A DNA stretch of 64,000 nucleotides from Holophagales bacterium (GTDB lineage Bacteria; Acidobacteriota; Thermoanaerobaculia; Multivoradales; JAGPDF01): the NCBI GenBank assembly GCA_016699405.1, contig CP064972.1, forward strand, positions 1,457,501 through 1,521,500, in the 5' to 3' direction. The translations under genes were made by a program, and so were the position numbers. Every line of letters begins with the position of its first letter. Position 1 is the stretch's first letter. The notes beneath the pieces are model-generated. The model did not search any database and was not told the origin of the DNA. It was given only the letters and a program-made list of their open reading frames with translations. Positions 8,125 to 16,812 of the stretch are shown piece after piece.

Positions 8125-9194
8125 TGTGGGGCTGGATCGATTCGCTTCGGCAGCTCTTCGACCCGCATCTCTTCTCGTGGGTGGTGGCCCCGCTGGTCAA
8201 GCTGGTGGTCATTCTCCTCGCGACCTTCACGCTGATCGCCTACCTGACGCTCGCCGAAAGGCGGATCCTCGCCTTCCTGCAGGTTCGCCTCGGGCCGAAC
8301 CGCGTCGGCTGGTGGGGACTCCTGCAGCCGATCGCCGACGTGGTGAAGCTGCTGATCAAGGAGGACGCCTTCCCGAACCGCGCGGTGCGCTGGGCGTACG
8401 TCTTCGCTCCCTGCCTCGTGGTGGTTCCTGCGCTGGTGATCCTCTCGATCGTGCCCTACGGTCCGCCGGGTGCGGGGGCCGGGGCTCCCTCCTGGTTCCT
8501 CACCGACATCAACGTCGGGATCATCTTCGTCATCGCGCTCGCCTCCCTGGGCGTCTACGGCATCATCCTCGGCGGCTGGTCGTCGAACAACAAGTTCTCG
8601 TTGCTCGGCGGGCTCCGGTCCGCGGCGCAGATGATCTCCTACGAGGTGCCCCAGGGGCTGGCCATCGTCGGGCCGCTGATGCTCGCCGGCTCGATGTCGC
8701 TGGTGCAGATCGTCGAGAGTCAGCGCGAGATGCGGATCTGGTTCGTCTTCCCGCAGATCATCGCCTTCTTCATCTATCTGGTCGCCGGCGTGGCCGAGAC
8801 GAACCGCAACCCGTTCGACCTGCCCGAGGCCGAGTCGGAGCTGGTTGCCGGGTTCCACACGGAATACAGCGGTGTCCGCTTCGCCCTCTTCTTCCTCGGC
8901 GAGTACGCGAACATGATCGTCGTCTCGGCGATCGCCACGACGGTGTTCCTCGGCGGCTGGCTGCGGCCGTTCCCGGGCTGGCAGGCGTTGGCCTTCCTCG
9001 ACGTGGTGCCGGGCGTCGTCTGGTTCAGTCTGAAGCTCGCCGGGTTCCTGTTCGTCTACATCTGGTTCCGCGGCACGTTCCCGCGCTACCGGTTCGACCA
9101 GCTGATGGATCTCGGGTGGAAGTGGCTGATTCCGCTGTCGCTGGTCAATCTACTGGTCACCGCGCTGGTGGTGGTGCTCAAGGGAGCCGCGTGA
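8124..9194 (+). CDS. nuoH: NADH-quinone oxidoreductase subunit H
   Basis: NuoH is the membrane subunit at the base of the quinone tunnel linking redox chemistry to the proton pumps. The 356-residue product has about eight membrane helices. Conserved loops include AERRILAFLQVRLGPNRVG near residue 47 and AGVAETNRNPFDLPEAESEL with the GFHTEYSG segment around residues 220-250. In this operon nuoH follows nuoD directly; genes for NuoE, NuoF and NuoG, found here in many operons, are absent. Confidence 0.96.
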   Translation: MWGWIDSLRQLFDPHLFSWVVAPLVKLVVILLATFTLIAYLTLAERRILAFLQVRLGPNRVGWWGLLQPIADVVKLLIKEDAFPNRAVRWAYVFAPCLVVVPALVILSIVPYGPPGAGAGAPSWFLTDINVGIIFVIALASLGVYGIILGGWSSNNKFSLLGGLRSAAQMISYEVPQGLAIVGPLMLAGSMSLVQIVESQREMRIWFVFPQIIAFFIYLVAGVAETNRNPFDLPEAESELVAGFHTEYSGVRFALFFLGEYANMIVVSAIATTVFLGGWLRPFPGWQALAFLDVVPGVVWFSLKLAGFLFVYIWFRGTFPRYRFDQLMDLGWKWLIPLSLVNLLVTALVVVLKGAA

Positions 9195-9195
9195 G

Positions 9196-9675
9196 ATGAG
9201 CGCCATGAAGCGGTTTCTCGATCGGTTCCTGTTGCTCGACCTCTTCGCCGGCCTGGGCGTCACCTTCCGCCACCTGTTCCGCAAGACGGAGACGGTTCAG
9301 TATCCGGAGGAGCGCCTCGAGCCGGCCGATCGCTTCCGCGGCATGTTTCGGCTCGATGCCGAGCGCTGCATCAAGTGCACGCTCTGTGCGCGCGATTGCC
9401 CGATCGACATCATCTACATCGACTGGCGGCAGGTGGCCAATCCGGAGACCGGGAAGAAGGAGAAGGTCCTCGACCGGTTCGACATCGACCTGCAGCGCTG
9501 CATGTTCTGCGGCCTCTGCGAGGAAGCTTGCCCGACCGAGCCCAAGTCGATCTGGCTGACCACCAAGACCTACGAGCTGGCGAGCTACAACCGCTGGCAG
9601 AACCTCTACGTGGACATGGCGCAACTCGAGGGCTGGCGCGTCCGTCCGTCGTACACCGACGACGAGATCTCTTGA
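9196..9675 (+). CDS. nuoI: NADH-quinone oxidoreductase subunit I
   Basis: NuoI is the 8Fe ferredoxin-like subunit carrying clusters N6a and N6b, which deliver electrons to NuoB. The 159-residue product has two Cys motifs: CIKCTLCARDCP (about residues 56-67) and CMFCGLCEEACP (about 99-110). It starts at ATG 9196, one base after the nuoH stop. With no NuoG in the operon, NuoI would be the first fixed entry point for electrons from an external donor. Confidence 0.96.
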   Translation: MSAMKRFLDRFLLLDLFAGLGVTFRHLFRKTETVQYPEERLEPADRFRGMFRLDAERCIKCTLCARDCPIDIIYIDWRQVANPETGKKEKVLDRFDIDLQRCMFCGLCEEACPTEPKSIWLTTKTYELASYNRWQNLYVDMAQLEGWRVRPSYTDDEIS

Positions 9676-9697
9676 GGACTGCGAGGAGGGGGACAAT

Positions 9698-10234
9698 TTG
9701 AGTTTCCTCGTCGCCCACGGCTCGGCGCTGCTCTTCTACCTCTTCGCGGGCTTGGTGCTCGCCGGGGCAGTCGGAGTGGTGACCTTGCGCAACCCGATGT
9801 ACGGGGCGCTTTCGCTGCTCGGCGCCTTTCTCGGCGTCGCGGCACTGTTTCTGCTGCGCCACGCCGAGTTCGTCGGCCTGGTCCAGATCTTCGTCTACGG
9901 AGGAGGAGTCATGGTGCTCTTCCTCTTCGTGATCATGCTGGTCAATCTGCACCGGCTCCAGGAGTCGCGCATGTTCGCCAGCACCGCACCGCTTGCCGCG
10001 GTGGTCGGCGCCCTCCTCGTCGGGCTGATCGTCTGGGCGCTCGCCCAGGCTCCGCGGGCCGTGCCGACCGTTGCTGCCTCCACTTCGCTCCGGTCGATCG
10101 CCGGAGCGACGGCCGGCAATTCCGAAGCCGTGGCCTGGGTCCTCTTCAAGGACTATCTGGTGCCGTTCGAGATCGCCTCGGTGTTTCTGCTCGTTGCGAT
10201 GATCGGCGCCGTCGTGCTGGGGAGGAAGGGATGA
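9698..10234 (+). CDS. nuoJ: NADH-quinone oxidoreductase subunit J
   Basis: NuoJ (ND6-type) is a membrane subunit with about five helices. The 178-residue product has LRNPMYGALSLLGAF near residue 28 and the VQIFVYGGGVMVLFLFVIML segment that bears the pi-bulge helix of this family. It starts with a rare TTG at 9698, supported by a strong Shine-Dalgarno GAGGAGGGGG a few bases upstream. The Ala/Thr-rich loop near residue 120 varies in this family. It overlaps nuoK by 4 bp (ATGA). Confidence 0.93.
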   Translation: MSFLVAHGSALLFYLFAGLVLAGAVGVVTLRNPMYGALSLLGAFLGVAALFLLRHAEFVGLVQIFVYGGGVMVLFLFVIMLVNLHRLQESRMFASTAPLAAVVGALLVGLIVWALAQAPRAVPTVAASTSLRSIAGATAGNSEAVAWVLFKDYLVPFEIASVFLLVAMIGAVVLGRKG

Positions 10235-10545
10235 GCTTCTGGCAGATCGGCTCGAGCCACTATCTTGCCCTTTCGGCGATCCTCTTCGCCCTCGGCCTGT
10301 TCGGCATCGCCACCCGCCGAAATCTGATCACCGTTCTGATGTCGATCGAGCTGGTGCTCAACTCGGTGAACCTGAACCTGGTGGCGTTCTCCTTCGAGCG
10401 CTCCGACCTCACCGGGCAGGTCTTCGCCGTGTTCACCATCGCCGTGGCCGCCGGCGAGGCAGCCGTCGGACTCGGACTCCTCCTTGCGCTCTACCGGCTC
10501 CGGTCGACGACCGAGCTCGATCGAGCGCGCGAGTTGGAGGGCTAG
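10231..10545 (+). CDS. nuoK: NADH-quinone oxidoreductase subunit K
   Basis: NuoK (ND4L-type) is a three-helix membrane subunit with two conserved membrane glutamates. The 104-residue product shows MSIELVLNSVNLN (first Glu) and VAAGEAAVGLGLLLALYR (second Glu), and its length is typical. It is placed between nuoJ and nuoL, overlapping nuoJ by 4 bp and ending 3 bp before nuoL. Confidence 0.96.
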   Translation: MSFWQIGSSHYLALSAILFALGLFGIATRRNLITVLMSIELVLNSVNLNLVAFSFERSDLTGQVFAVFTIAVAAGEAAVGLGLLLALYRLRSTTELDRARELEG

Positions 10546-10548
10546 CCG

Positions 10549-12618
10549 ATGGAGAAGCTCCTCTGGCTGGTCCCGCTTCTGCCGTTTCTCGGTGCACTGA
10601 CCAACGGCGTCCTTCTCAAGGGACGGATCTCTCAGCGCGGTGTGACGGCCGTGGCGTGCGGTAGCGTCGGGCTGTCGCTGCTGGCAGCGCTCGCCTCGAT
10701 CGGCGGCTACCTGACGAACGGTGCGTTCGCCGGCGGCAAGCCGTTCGAGCTCGTCCTGTGGTCCTGGGTCCCCGCGGGCCTGGTGAGCCTGGGCGGTGGC
10801 GTCCTCGCCGACCTGCAGATCCCGTTCGCCTTCCTCCTCGACCCGCTGTCGTCGGTGATGCTGTTCGTGGTGACCTTCGTCGGCTTCCTGATTCACGTGT
10901 ACTCGGTGGGTTACATGGGTCACGAGGAGGGCTATCAGCGCTACTTCGCCTACCTGAACCTGTTCATGGGGGCGATGCTGCTGCTGGTGCTGGGGAACAA
11001 CTTCCTGGTGACGTTCGTCGGCTGGGAGGGCGTGGGGCTCTGCTCGTACCTGCTGATCGGCTTCTACTACGACCAGGAGTTTCCGCCGTACGCGGGGCGC
11101 AAGGCGTTCATCGTCAACCGGGTGGGCGACTTCGCCTTCCTGACGGGACTGTTCGCGCTGGTGTCGCAGTACGGAACGCTGGAGTACCGCAAGGTGATCG
11201 AGGCGGTGGCGGCGAACCCGGAGAAGGCGACGTCGCCGTACCTGCTGGGGTTGTCGCTGGCGAGCTTCGTGGCGCTCTGCCTGTTCGTGGGCGCGATGGG
11301 CAAGTCGGCGCAGATCCCGCTCTACGTCTGGCTGCCGGATGCGATGGCCGGCCCGACGCCGGTGTCGGCGCTCATCCACGCGGCGACGATGGTGACGGCG
11401 GGCGTCTACATCGTGGTGCGGATGAACGTCCTCTACCAGTTGGCGCCCGGGGTGTCGCTGTTCGTGGCGGGGATCGGGGCGGCGACGGCGCTGATGGCGG
11501 CGACGATCGGCCTGGCGCAGAACGACATCAAGAAGGTGCTGGCGTACTCGACGGTGTCGCAGCTGGGGTACATGTTCCTGGCGGCGGGAGTCGGGGCGTA
11601 CACGGCGGCGATCTTCCACCTGGGGACGCACGCGTTCTTCAAGGCCCTGCTCTTCCTCGGCTCGGGCTCGGTGATCCACGCGATGTCGGGCGAGCAGAAC
11701 ATGCAGAAGATGGGCGGGCTCGCCAAGCACCTGCCGGTGACCTACCGGACGTTCCTGATCGCGACGGTGGCGATCGCGGGGATTCCGCCGCTGGCCGGGT
11801 TCTTCAGCAAGGACGAGATCCTGGCCGGGGCGTTCGGCGGCGGGCACTATCTGCTGTGGACGGTGGGTCTGCTGACGGCGGGGCTGACGGCGTGCTACAT
11901 GTTCCGGGCGGTGTACCTGACGTTCCACGGGGAGTTCCGCGGGACGCACGAGCAGGCGCACCACCTGCACGAGTCGCCGAAGGTGATGACGGTGCCGCTG
12001 ATGATCCTGGCGGTCGGTGCGGTGGTGGCGGGTTGGGTCGGGATCCCGGCGGTGATGACGTTCGGCAAGGACGTGAACTGGCTGCACCACTTCCTCGGGC
12101 CGGTGATCGCGGAGGTGCCGGAGCACGGCGGCGAGCATGCGATGTCGCACGCGTTGAAGTGGGTGCTGATCGCCGTGTCGGTAGCGGTTGCCGTCGTCGG
12201 CATCGGGATCGCGCGGCGTCTGTGGGGCACCCGCGGCGTGGCAGCCGACGACGCGTTCAAGGCGGCCTTCCCGGCCGTCCAGCGCACCCTCGAGAACAAG
12301 TACTGGGTCGACGAGCTCTACGACGCGACGATCGTCCGGGCGACCTGGGCGACGGCCGCCGGGCTCCATCGCTTCGACGCCTCGTTCATCGACGGATTGC
12401 TGGTCAACGGAGCGCGGCACGTCACCGTCGCCGTCTCGATGGTTTCGGGTTTCTTCGACAAATACGTAGTCGACGGACTGGTCAACCTCGTCGGTTGGCT
12501 GTCGCGCCAGGGCTCGCGCGCCCTGCGTTCGGCGCAGAGCGGGCTGCTCTCGCAGTACGCGCTCGCGCTCACCGTCGGCGTGGTGGCGCTGGTCTGTCTC
12601 TATATCGTGATGCGCTGA
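10549..12618 (+). CDS. nuoL: NADH-quinone oxidoreductase subunit L
   Basis: NuoL is the distal antiporter-like proton-pumping subunit, with a long lateral helix. The 689-residue product has the helix-5 glutamate in VGWEGVGLCSYLLIGF, the pumping lysine region AMGKSAQIPLYVWLPDAM, HAATMVTAGVY and a C-terminal helical extension. From roughly 10965 to 12170 the third codon positions are mostly G (ctg, gcg, acg, gtg, ccg). The two ends and the neighbouring genes use many C-ending codons, so the centre may have a different history. Confidence 0.96.
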   Translation: MEKLLWLVPLLPFLGALTNGVLLKGRISQRGVTAVACGSVGLSLLAALASIGGYLTNGAFAGGKPFELVLWSWVPAGLVSLGGGVLADLQIPFAFLLDPLSSVMLFVVTFVGFLIHVYSVGYMGHEEGYQRYFAYLNLFMGAMLLLVLGNNFLVTFVGWEGVGLCSYLLIGFYYDQEFPPYAGRKAFIVNRVGDFAFLTGLFALVSQYGTLEYRKVIEAVAANPEKATSPYLLGLSLASFVALCLFVGAMGKSAQIPLYVWLPDAMAGPTPVSALIHAATMVTAGVYIVVRMNVLYQLAPGVSLFVAGIGAATALMAATIGLAQNDIKKVLAYSTVSQLGYMFLAAGVGAYTAAIFHLGTHAFFKALLFLGSGSVIHAMSGEQNMQKMGGLAKHLPVTYRTFLIATVAIAGIPPLAGFFSKDEILAGAFGGGHYLLWTVGLLTAGLTACYMFRAVYLTFHGEFRGTHEQAHHLHESPKVMTVPLMILAVGAVVAGWVGIPAVMTFGKDVNWLHHFLGPVIAEVPEHGGEHAMSHALKWVLIAVSVAVAVVGIGIARRLWGTRGVAADDAFKAAFPAVQRTLENKYWVDELYDATIVRATWATAAGLHRFDASFIDGLLVNGARHVTVAVSMVSGFFDKYVVDGLVNLVGWLSRQGSRALRSAQSGLLSQYALALTVGVVALVCLYIVMR

Positions 12619-12634
12619 CCGGCGGGGAGACGAA

Positions 12635-14215
12635 ATGTTCGACTGGGTCCATCAAGTTCCGATCCTCAGCCTGATTGCCTACCTGCCGCTGGCGGGAGCG
12701 CTGGCGTTGCTTCTGATTCCCAAGGAGCAGACCGGGCGCATCCGCGGTTTCGCCACCGCCGTGGCGTTCGCCGACTTCCTGCTGTCCCTCCCACTCTGGT
12801 TCGCGTTCAACCGCGGCGGAGAGCTCTTCCAGTTCGTCGAGGACGTTCCCTGGATCTCCGCGATCGGCGTCCGGTACCAGTTCGGCATCGACGGTATCGC
12901 CCTTCTCCTCGTCCTGCTGACCACGCTGCTCGGCGTCCTGGCCTTCCTCTCCTCGTGGTCCGCTATTCACGAGCGCGAGAAGGAGTACTACGCCTTCATG
13001 CTGCTGTTGCAGACCGGCATGCTCGGCGTCTTCATGGCGCTCGACTTCTTCCTCTTCTACGTCTTCTGGGAGGTCATGCTGGTGCCGATGTATTTCCTCA
13101 TCGGCATCTGGGGCGGCCCACGCAAGCTCTACGCCGCGATCAAGTTCTTCCTCTACACCCTGGTCGGCTCGGTGCTGATGCTGCTCGGCATCCTCGCGCT
13201 CTACTTCTTCAACGGCCAGGGGCTGTTGGGCTGGAAGGGTCTGGGCAATCCCCAGACGTTCTCGATCCTGAAGTTCCACGAAATCGCGGCGCAGATTCCG
13301 GCGGATCTCCAGTGGTGGATCTTCCTCGCCTTCTTCGTCGGCTTCGCGATCAAGGTGCCGATGTTCCCCTTCCACACCTGGTTGCCGGACGCCCACGTCG
13401 AAGCGCCCACCGCCGGTTCGGTCATTCTGGCGGGCGTTCTGCTGAAGATGGGGACCTACGGCTTCGTCCGCTTCTCGCTACCGATCCTCCCGAACGCGAC
13501 CGTGGCCCTTCTCCCGTGGATGGCCGGCCTGTCGATCATCGGCATCATCTACGGGGCGCTCGTCGCCATGGCCCAGAAGGACATGAAGAAGCTGGTGGCG
13601 TATTCGTCGGTCAGCCACCTCGGTTTCGTCATGCTCGGGCTGTTCGCCCTGAACGGGCCCGGGATCAAGGGTGGCGTGCTGCAGATGATCAATCACGGCA
13701 TCTCGACCGGCGCCCTCTTCCTTCTCGTTGGCATCGTCTACGAGCGGCGGCACACCCGCATGATCGCCGACTACGGTGGCCTCTCGAAGGAGATGCCGGC
13801 TTACGCCACGATCTTCCTCATCATCACGATGTCGTCGATCGGGCTGCCGGCGCTCAACGGCTTCATCGGTGAGTTCACGATCCTCGTCGGCGCCTTCAAC
13901 CGCGTCTGGTGGTGGGGCGTGTGCGCCGCGATCGGCATCGTCCTCGGGGCGGCCTACATGCTGTGGATGTACCAGCGGGTCTTCTTCGGGCCGCTGACGA
14001 ATCCGGAGAACCGCGGCGTCGCCGACCTCAACCGCCGCGAGTGGCTCTACCTCGTTCCGCTCGTCCTCCTCTGCTTCTGGATCGGTCTCTATCCGCGACC
14101 GCTCTTCGACGTGCTCGACAAGCCGGTGACCTATGTCGTCGCCAAGCTCGATCCGGCGCTCGCTGCGCATGCCGGGTCGGTCACTGCCCCGGCGACGGAG
14201 AAGGAGGCCAAGTGA
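12635..14215 (+). CDS. nuoM: NADH-quinone oxidoreductase subunit M
   Basis: NuoM is the central antiporter-like proton-pumping subunit. The 526-residue product has the helix-5 glutamate in FYVFWEVMLVPMYFLIGIWG, the lysine region AIKVPMFPFHTWLPDAHVEA and KKLVAYSSVSHLGFVMLG. About fourteen hydrophobic helices can be read. A GGGGAG Shine-Dalgarno precedes the ATG. Its stop overlaps the GTG start of nuoN. Confidence 0.96.
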   Translation: MFDWVHQVPILSLIAYLPLAGALALLLIPKEQTGRIRGFATAVAFADFLLSLPLWFAFNRGGELFQFVEDVPWISAIGVRYQFGIDGIALLLVLLTTLLGVLAFLSSWSAIHEREKEYYAFMLLLQTGMLGVFMALDFFLFYVFWEVMLVPMYFLIGIWGGPRKLYAAIKFFLYTLVGSVLMLLGILALYFFNGQGLLGWKGLGNPQTFSILKFHEIAAQIPADLQWWIFLAFFVGFAIKVPMFPFHTWLPDAHVEAPTAGSVILAGVLLKMGTYGFVRFSLPILPNATVALLPWMAGLSIIGIIYGALVAMAQKDMKKLVAYSSVSHLGFVMLGLFALNGPGIKGGVLQMINHGISTGALFLLVGIVYERRHTRMIADYGGLSKEMPAYATIFLIITMSSIGLPALNGFIGEFTILVGAFNRVWWWGVCAAIGIVLGAAYMLWMYQRVFFGPLTNPENRGVADLNRREWLYLVPLVLLCFWIGLYPRPLFDVLDKPVTYVVAKLDPALAAHAGSVTAPATEKEAK

Positions 14216-15669
14216 GCCCCTTTCCCCCCGCAGCGGAGTTCGCGGCCCTGGCGCCGGAGATCCTGCTCGCAGTCTGCGGTTGCGTCCTGCTCCTCGCCGG
14301 CGTGATCGGGCGTGGTCTCTCGCACCGCATCGCTGCGGGAGCGACACTCGCCAGCTTCGCTGCGGCGGCGGTGGCCCTGGCGATCGTGAGGCCGGAGTAT
14401 GCGACCGGCCGACTGATCCTGAACGGCGGATTCGCCATCGACCCGTTCGCCCTCTTCTGGAAGGGACTGGTGATCCTCGGCGGAGCGCTCGCCGCGATCG
14501 TGTCCCTTCGCTTCGTCGAGGAGGGGGGACAGCGTCCGGGGGAGTACTACGCCCTGCTGCTTCTTGCGTCGACCGGCATGGCGGGGATGGCGAGTGGCTA
14601 CAGCCTCCTCGCCATCTGGATTTCGCTCGAGCTCATGGCACTGGCGAGCTACGTGCTCACCGGCTACTTCCGCAGCCAGACGCGCTCGCACGAGGCCGCC
14701 CTCAAATACTTCGTCCTCGGCGCCTTGTCGAGCGGGGTGATGCTGTACGGCATCTCGCTCGTCTACGGGGCGACCGGCACGCTCCAGCTCGACCGTCTGG
14801 CGGCGGCGACGTCGGCCGGCGGCGGCGATCGCGTCCTCGCTTTCGGCTGGCTCCTGATGCTTGCCGGCCTGCTCTTCAAGGTTGCGGCGGTCCCCTTCCA
14901 CGTCTGGACTCCCGACGTCTACACGGGCGCTCCGACGCCGGTGACGGCGTTCCTCGCGGCCGGCTCGAAGGCGATCTCCTTCGCCGTCATCGTTCGCATC
15001 CTCTTCCAGGGGTTGCCCGGCCTCGCCGCGGACTGGAAGTCGGTCCTGGCGGTGGTCGCGGCCGCGACGATGGTCTGGGGCAACGTCGCCGCACTGACCC
15101 AGCGCAACGTCAAGCGGATGCTCGCCTACAGTTCGATCGCCCATGCCGGCTACATCCTCATGGGGATCGTGGCGACCAATGCGATCGGATCGTGGGCGGT
15201 GCTCTTTTACCTGGCCTCCTATGTCTTCGTGACCTTCGGTGTCTTCGCCGTGGTGATCCTTCTCGAGCGGGGAGAGTACGCCGGAGAGACCACAGAGGAC
15301 TTCGCCGGCCTCGCCAGCCGCGCGCCCTTCCTTTCCGCCACGCTGGTGGTCTTCCTGCTCGCGCTCACCGGCATCCCACCGACCGGCGGCTTCGTCGGCA
15401 AGCTCTACCTCTTCGCGGCGGCGATCCAGGGAGGCTGGGGTTGGCTCGCCGTCATCGGCGTGCTGACGTCGGCAATGTCCCTCTACTACTACTTCCGCCT
15501 GGTCGTCGCGATGTATCAGCAGGATGCGACGGACGCCACGCCCCGCCCACTCAAGTCCTCGTCGCTGGCTGCGGCGATCGCCGTATGCGTCCTCGTGACG
15601 CTGGTGCTGGGCCTGTATCCCGGACCGCTAATCGACCTGGCCCGCTCCGCCGCCCTGCCGGTTCCCTGA
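14212..15669 (+). CDS. nuoN: NADH-quinone oxidoreductase subunit N
   Basis: NuoN is the proximal antiporter-like subunit of the membrane arm. The 485-residue product has SLELMALASYVLTGY, KVAAVPFHVWTPDVYTGAPT and RMLAYSSIAHAGYILMG. The GTG at 14212 overlaps the nuoM stop (GTGA) and is preceded by GAAGGAGG. It ends the operon and is followed by two hairpins. Confidence 0.95.
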   Translation: MSPFPPAAEFAALAPEILLAVCGCVLLLAGVIGRGLSHRIAAGATLASFAAAAVALAIVRPEYATGRLILNGGFAIDPFALFWKGLVILGGALAAIVSLRFVEEGGQRPGEYYALLLLASTGMAGMASGYSLLAIWISLELMALASYVLTGYFRSQTRSHEAALKYFVLGALSSGVMLYGISLVYGATGTLQLDRLAAATSAGGGDRVLAFGWLLMLAGLLFKVAAVPFHVWTPDVYTGAPTPVTAFLAAGSKAISFAVIVRILFQGLPGLAADWKSVLAVVAAATMVWGNVAALTQRNVKRMLAYSSIAHAGYILMGIVATNAIGSWAVLFYLASYVFVTFGVFAVVILLERGEYAGETTEDFAGLASRAPFLSATLVVFLLALTGIPPTGGFVGKLYLFAAAIQGGWGWLAVIGVLTSAMSLYYYFRLVVAMYQQDATDATPRPLKSSSLAAAIAVCVLVTLVLGLYPGPLIDLARSAALPVP

Positions 15670-15683
15670 CCGCTGGGGTCTGA

Positions 15684-15730
15684 GGGATCCCGGAACCGAT
15701 CCCCGACGCTGCAACGGCTCCCTCCGTTGC
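15684..15730 (+). terminator. Two adjacent hairpins after the nuo operon
   Basis: Fifteen bases after nuoN, GGGATC/GATCCC (15684-15689 and 15698-15703) is followed by GCAACGG/CCGTTGC (15711-15717 and 15724-15730), both perfect. No T tract follows. They could be a factor-dependent terminator or protect the 3' end of the mRNA. Confidence 0.4.
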
Positions 15731-15819
15731 GGTCGCCGAAGTGCGCCCAGTGAGACGATGGCACCCTTCGTGCGTAGGTACGGAGAGGGGGTAGGATCGG
15801 TCCCAAGGATGCGAGCCGG

Positions 15820-16479
15820 GTGAACGCGAACGAATCGGCGCTGCGCCGTGACCAGGATGCCTTCGAGGCGGCTGCGATGCCGTTTCTCGATGCCCTGTAC
15901 AACACCGCTTTGCGCATGACGCGCAATCCGCAGGATGCCGAAGACCTGATCCAGGAGACCTACCTCAAGGCGTACCGCCACTACGACAAGTTTCAGCCCG
16001 GGACGAACCTCAAGGCGTGGCTCTTCAAGATCATGAAGAACACGTTCATCAACGAATACCGGAAGCGCCAGTTGGCGCCCCCCGCGAGCGACTTCGCCGA
16101 GATCGAGGAGACCTTCGAGAGCGAGGTCAGCGACGAGGCGCTCCGCCAGATCAAGAACCCCGAGGAAGAGGCGCTCGAGAACGTCCTCGACGAGGATGTC
16201 CAGCGCGCGCTCGACGGGCTTCCCGCCGACTACCGGATGGTGGTGCTGCTCGCCGATGTCGAAGGGTTTGCCTACCGGGAGATCGCCGAGATTCTCGACA
16301 TTCCGGTGGGCACAGTGATGAGCCGCCTCTACCGTGGCCGCAAGAAGCTCGAAAGCGACATGCTGCGGTATGCCCGCGAGCACGGCTACCTGCGAGACGT
16401 CGAGCCGAGCAAGCTCAAGACGCGTGCGGACCCCGCCGCAGGTCGGGCAGGCGACCCCGCCGGTACCGGCAAGGAATAG
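15820..16479 (+). CDS. ECF RNA polymerase sigma factor, SigR/SigH-like
   Basis: This group IV sigma factor has region 2 near residues 25-95 (RNPQDAEDLIQETYLKAYRH) and region 4 near 125-190 (LPADYRMVVLLADVEGFAYR, then IPVGTVMSRLYRGRKKL). It is 219 residues long, starting at GTG 15820. The next gene is a small HxxxCxxC zinc anti-sigma factor of the RsrA type, and the third encodes a thioredoxin-fold protein. By analogy with SigR-RsrA it probably answers thiol-oxidative stress. I could not find a convincing autoregulatory ECF promoter. The C-terminal 35 residues are charged and probably unstructured. Confidence 0.9.
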   Translation: MNANESALRRDQDAFEAAAMPFLDALYNTALRMTRNPQDAEDLIQETYLKAYRHYDKFQPGTNLKAWLFKIMKNTFINEYRKRQLAPPASDFAEIEETFESEVSDEALRQIKNPEEEALENVLDEDVQRALDGLPADYRMVVLLADVEGFAYREIAEILDIPVGTVMSRLYRGRKKLESDMLRYAREHGYLRDVEPSKLKTRADPAAGRAGDPAGTGKE

Positions 16480-16554
16480 CCGGCGGCCGTCGAGGGTTCA
16501 CTAGAACGGACGGACCCGACCGCAAGAACCGGAACTCGAAGCAACCGACACTCC

Positions 16555-16812
16555 ATGCACTGTAGGCGAGTCCAGCGCTTCATCTTCCTGTTCGCCGATG
16601 GGCAGGTGGCCGGCGCGGTCGAGGTCGCTTTTCGCAGCCATGTCGAGATCTGCCCGCAGTGCGCGCGTGAGCTCGAGGCAGCTATCCGGCTGCGTGCGCT
16701 GTTGCGACAACGGTGTCGTCGCGACTGCGCTCCGGCGCATCTGCGCTCGCGACTGCTCGGGCTCCTCGCGGGCCGGCTGGCGAGCGAGGCAGGGGAGGAC
16801 GATGAGCGCTGA
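16555..16812 (+). CDS. Zinc-finger anti-sigma factor, RsrA-like
   Basis: This 85-residue protein is expected to bind and inhibit the ECF sigma factor encoded 75 bp upstream. It has the ZAS motif HVEICPQC (HxxxCxxC), an N-terminal MHCRRV with a third Cys, and a CRRDCAPAHLRSRLL segment. The last resembles the C-terminal Cys pair and DLRSKV helix of Streptomyces RsrA. Such proteins release the sigma factor when their thiols oxidise. The end overlaps the thioredoxin-like gene by 11 bp. Confidence 0.8.
   Translation: MHCRRVQRFIFLFADGQVAGAVEVAFRSHVEICPQCARELEAAIRLRALLRQRCRRDCAPAHLRSRLLGLLAGRLASEAGEDDER

Noticed and set aside
10153..12420. A 755-codon minus-strand open frame opposite nuoJ-nuoL.
   Set aside because: It is Arg/His/Gln-rich with no domains. 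It arises from the third-position G bias in nuoL.
15690..15720. GGAACC as an ECF -35 element upstream of the sigma factor gene.
   Set aside because: No matching -10 element (TCnnA, GTC or GTT) at the proper distance was found, and it sits within the hairpin after nuoN.
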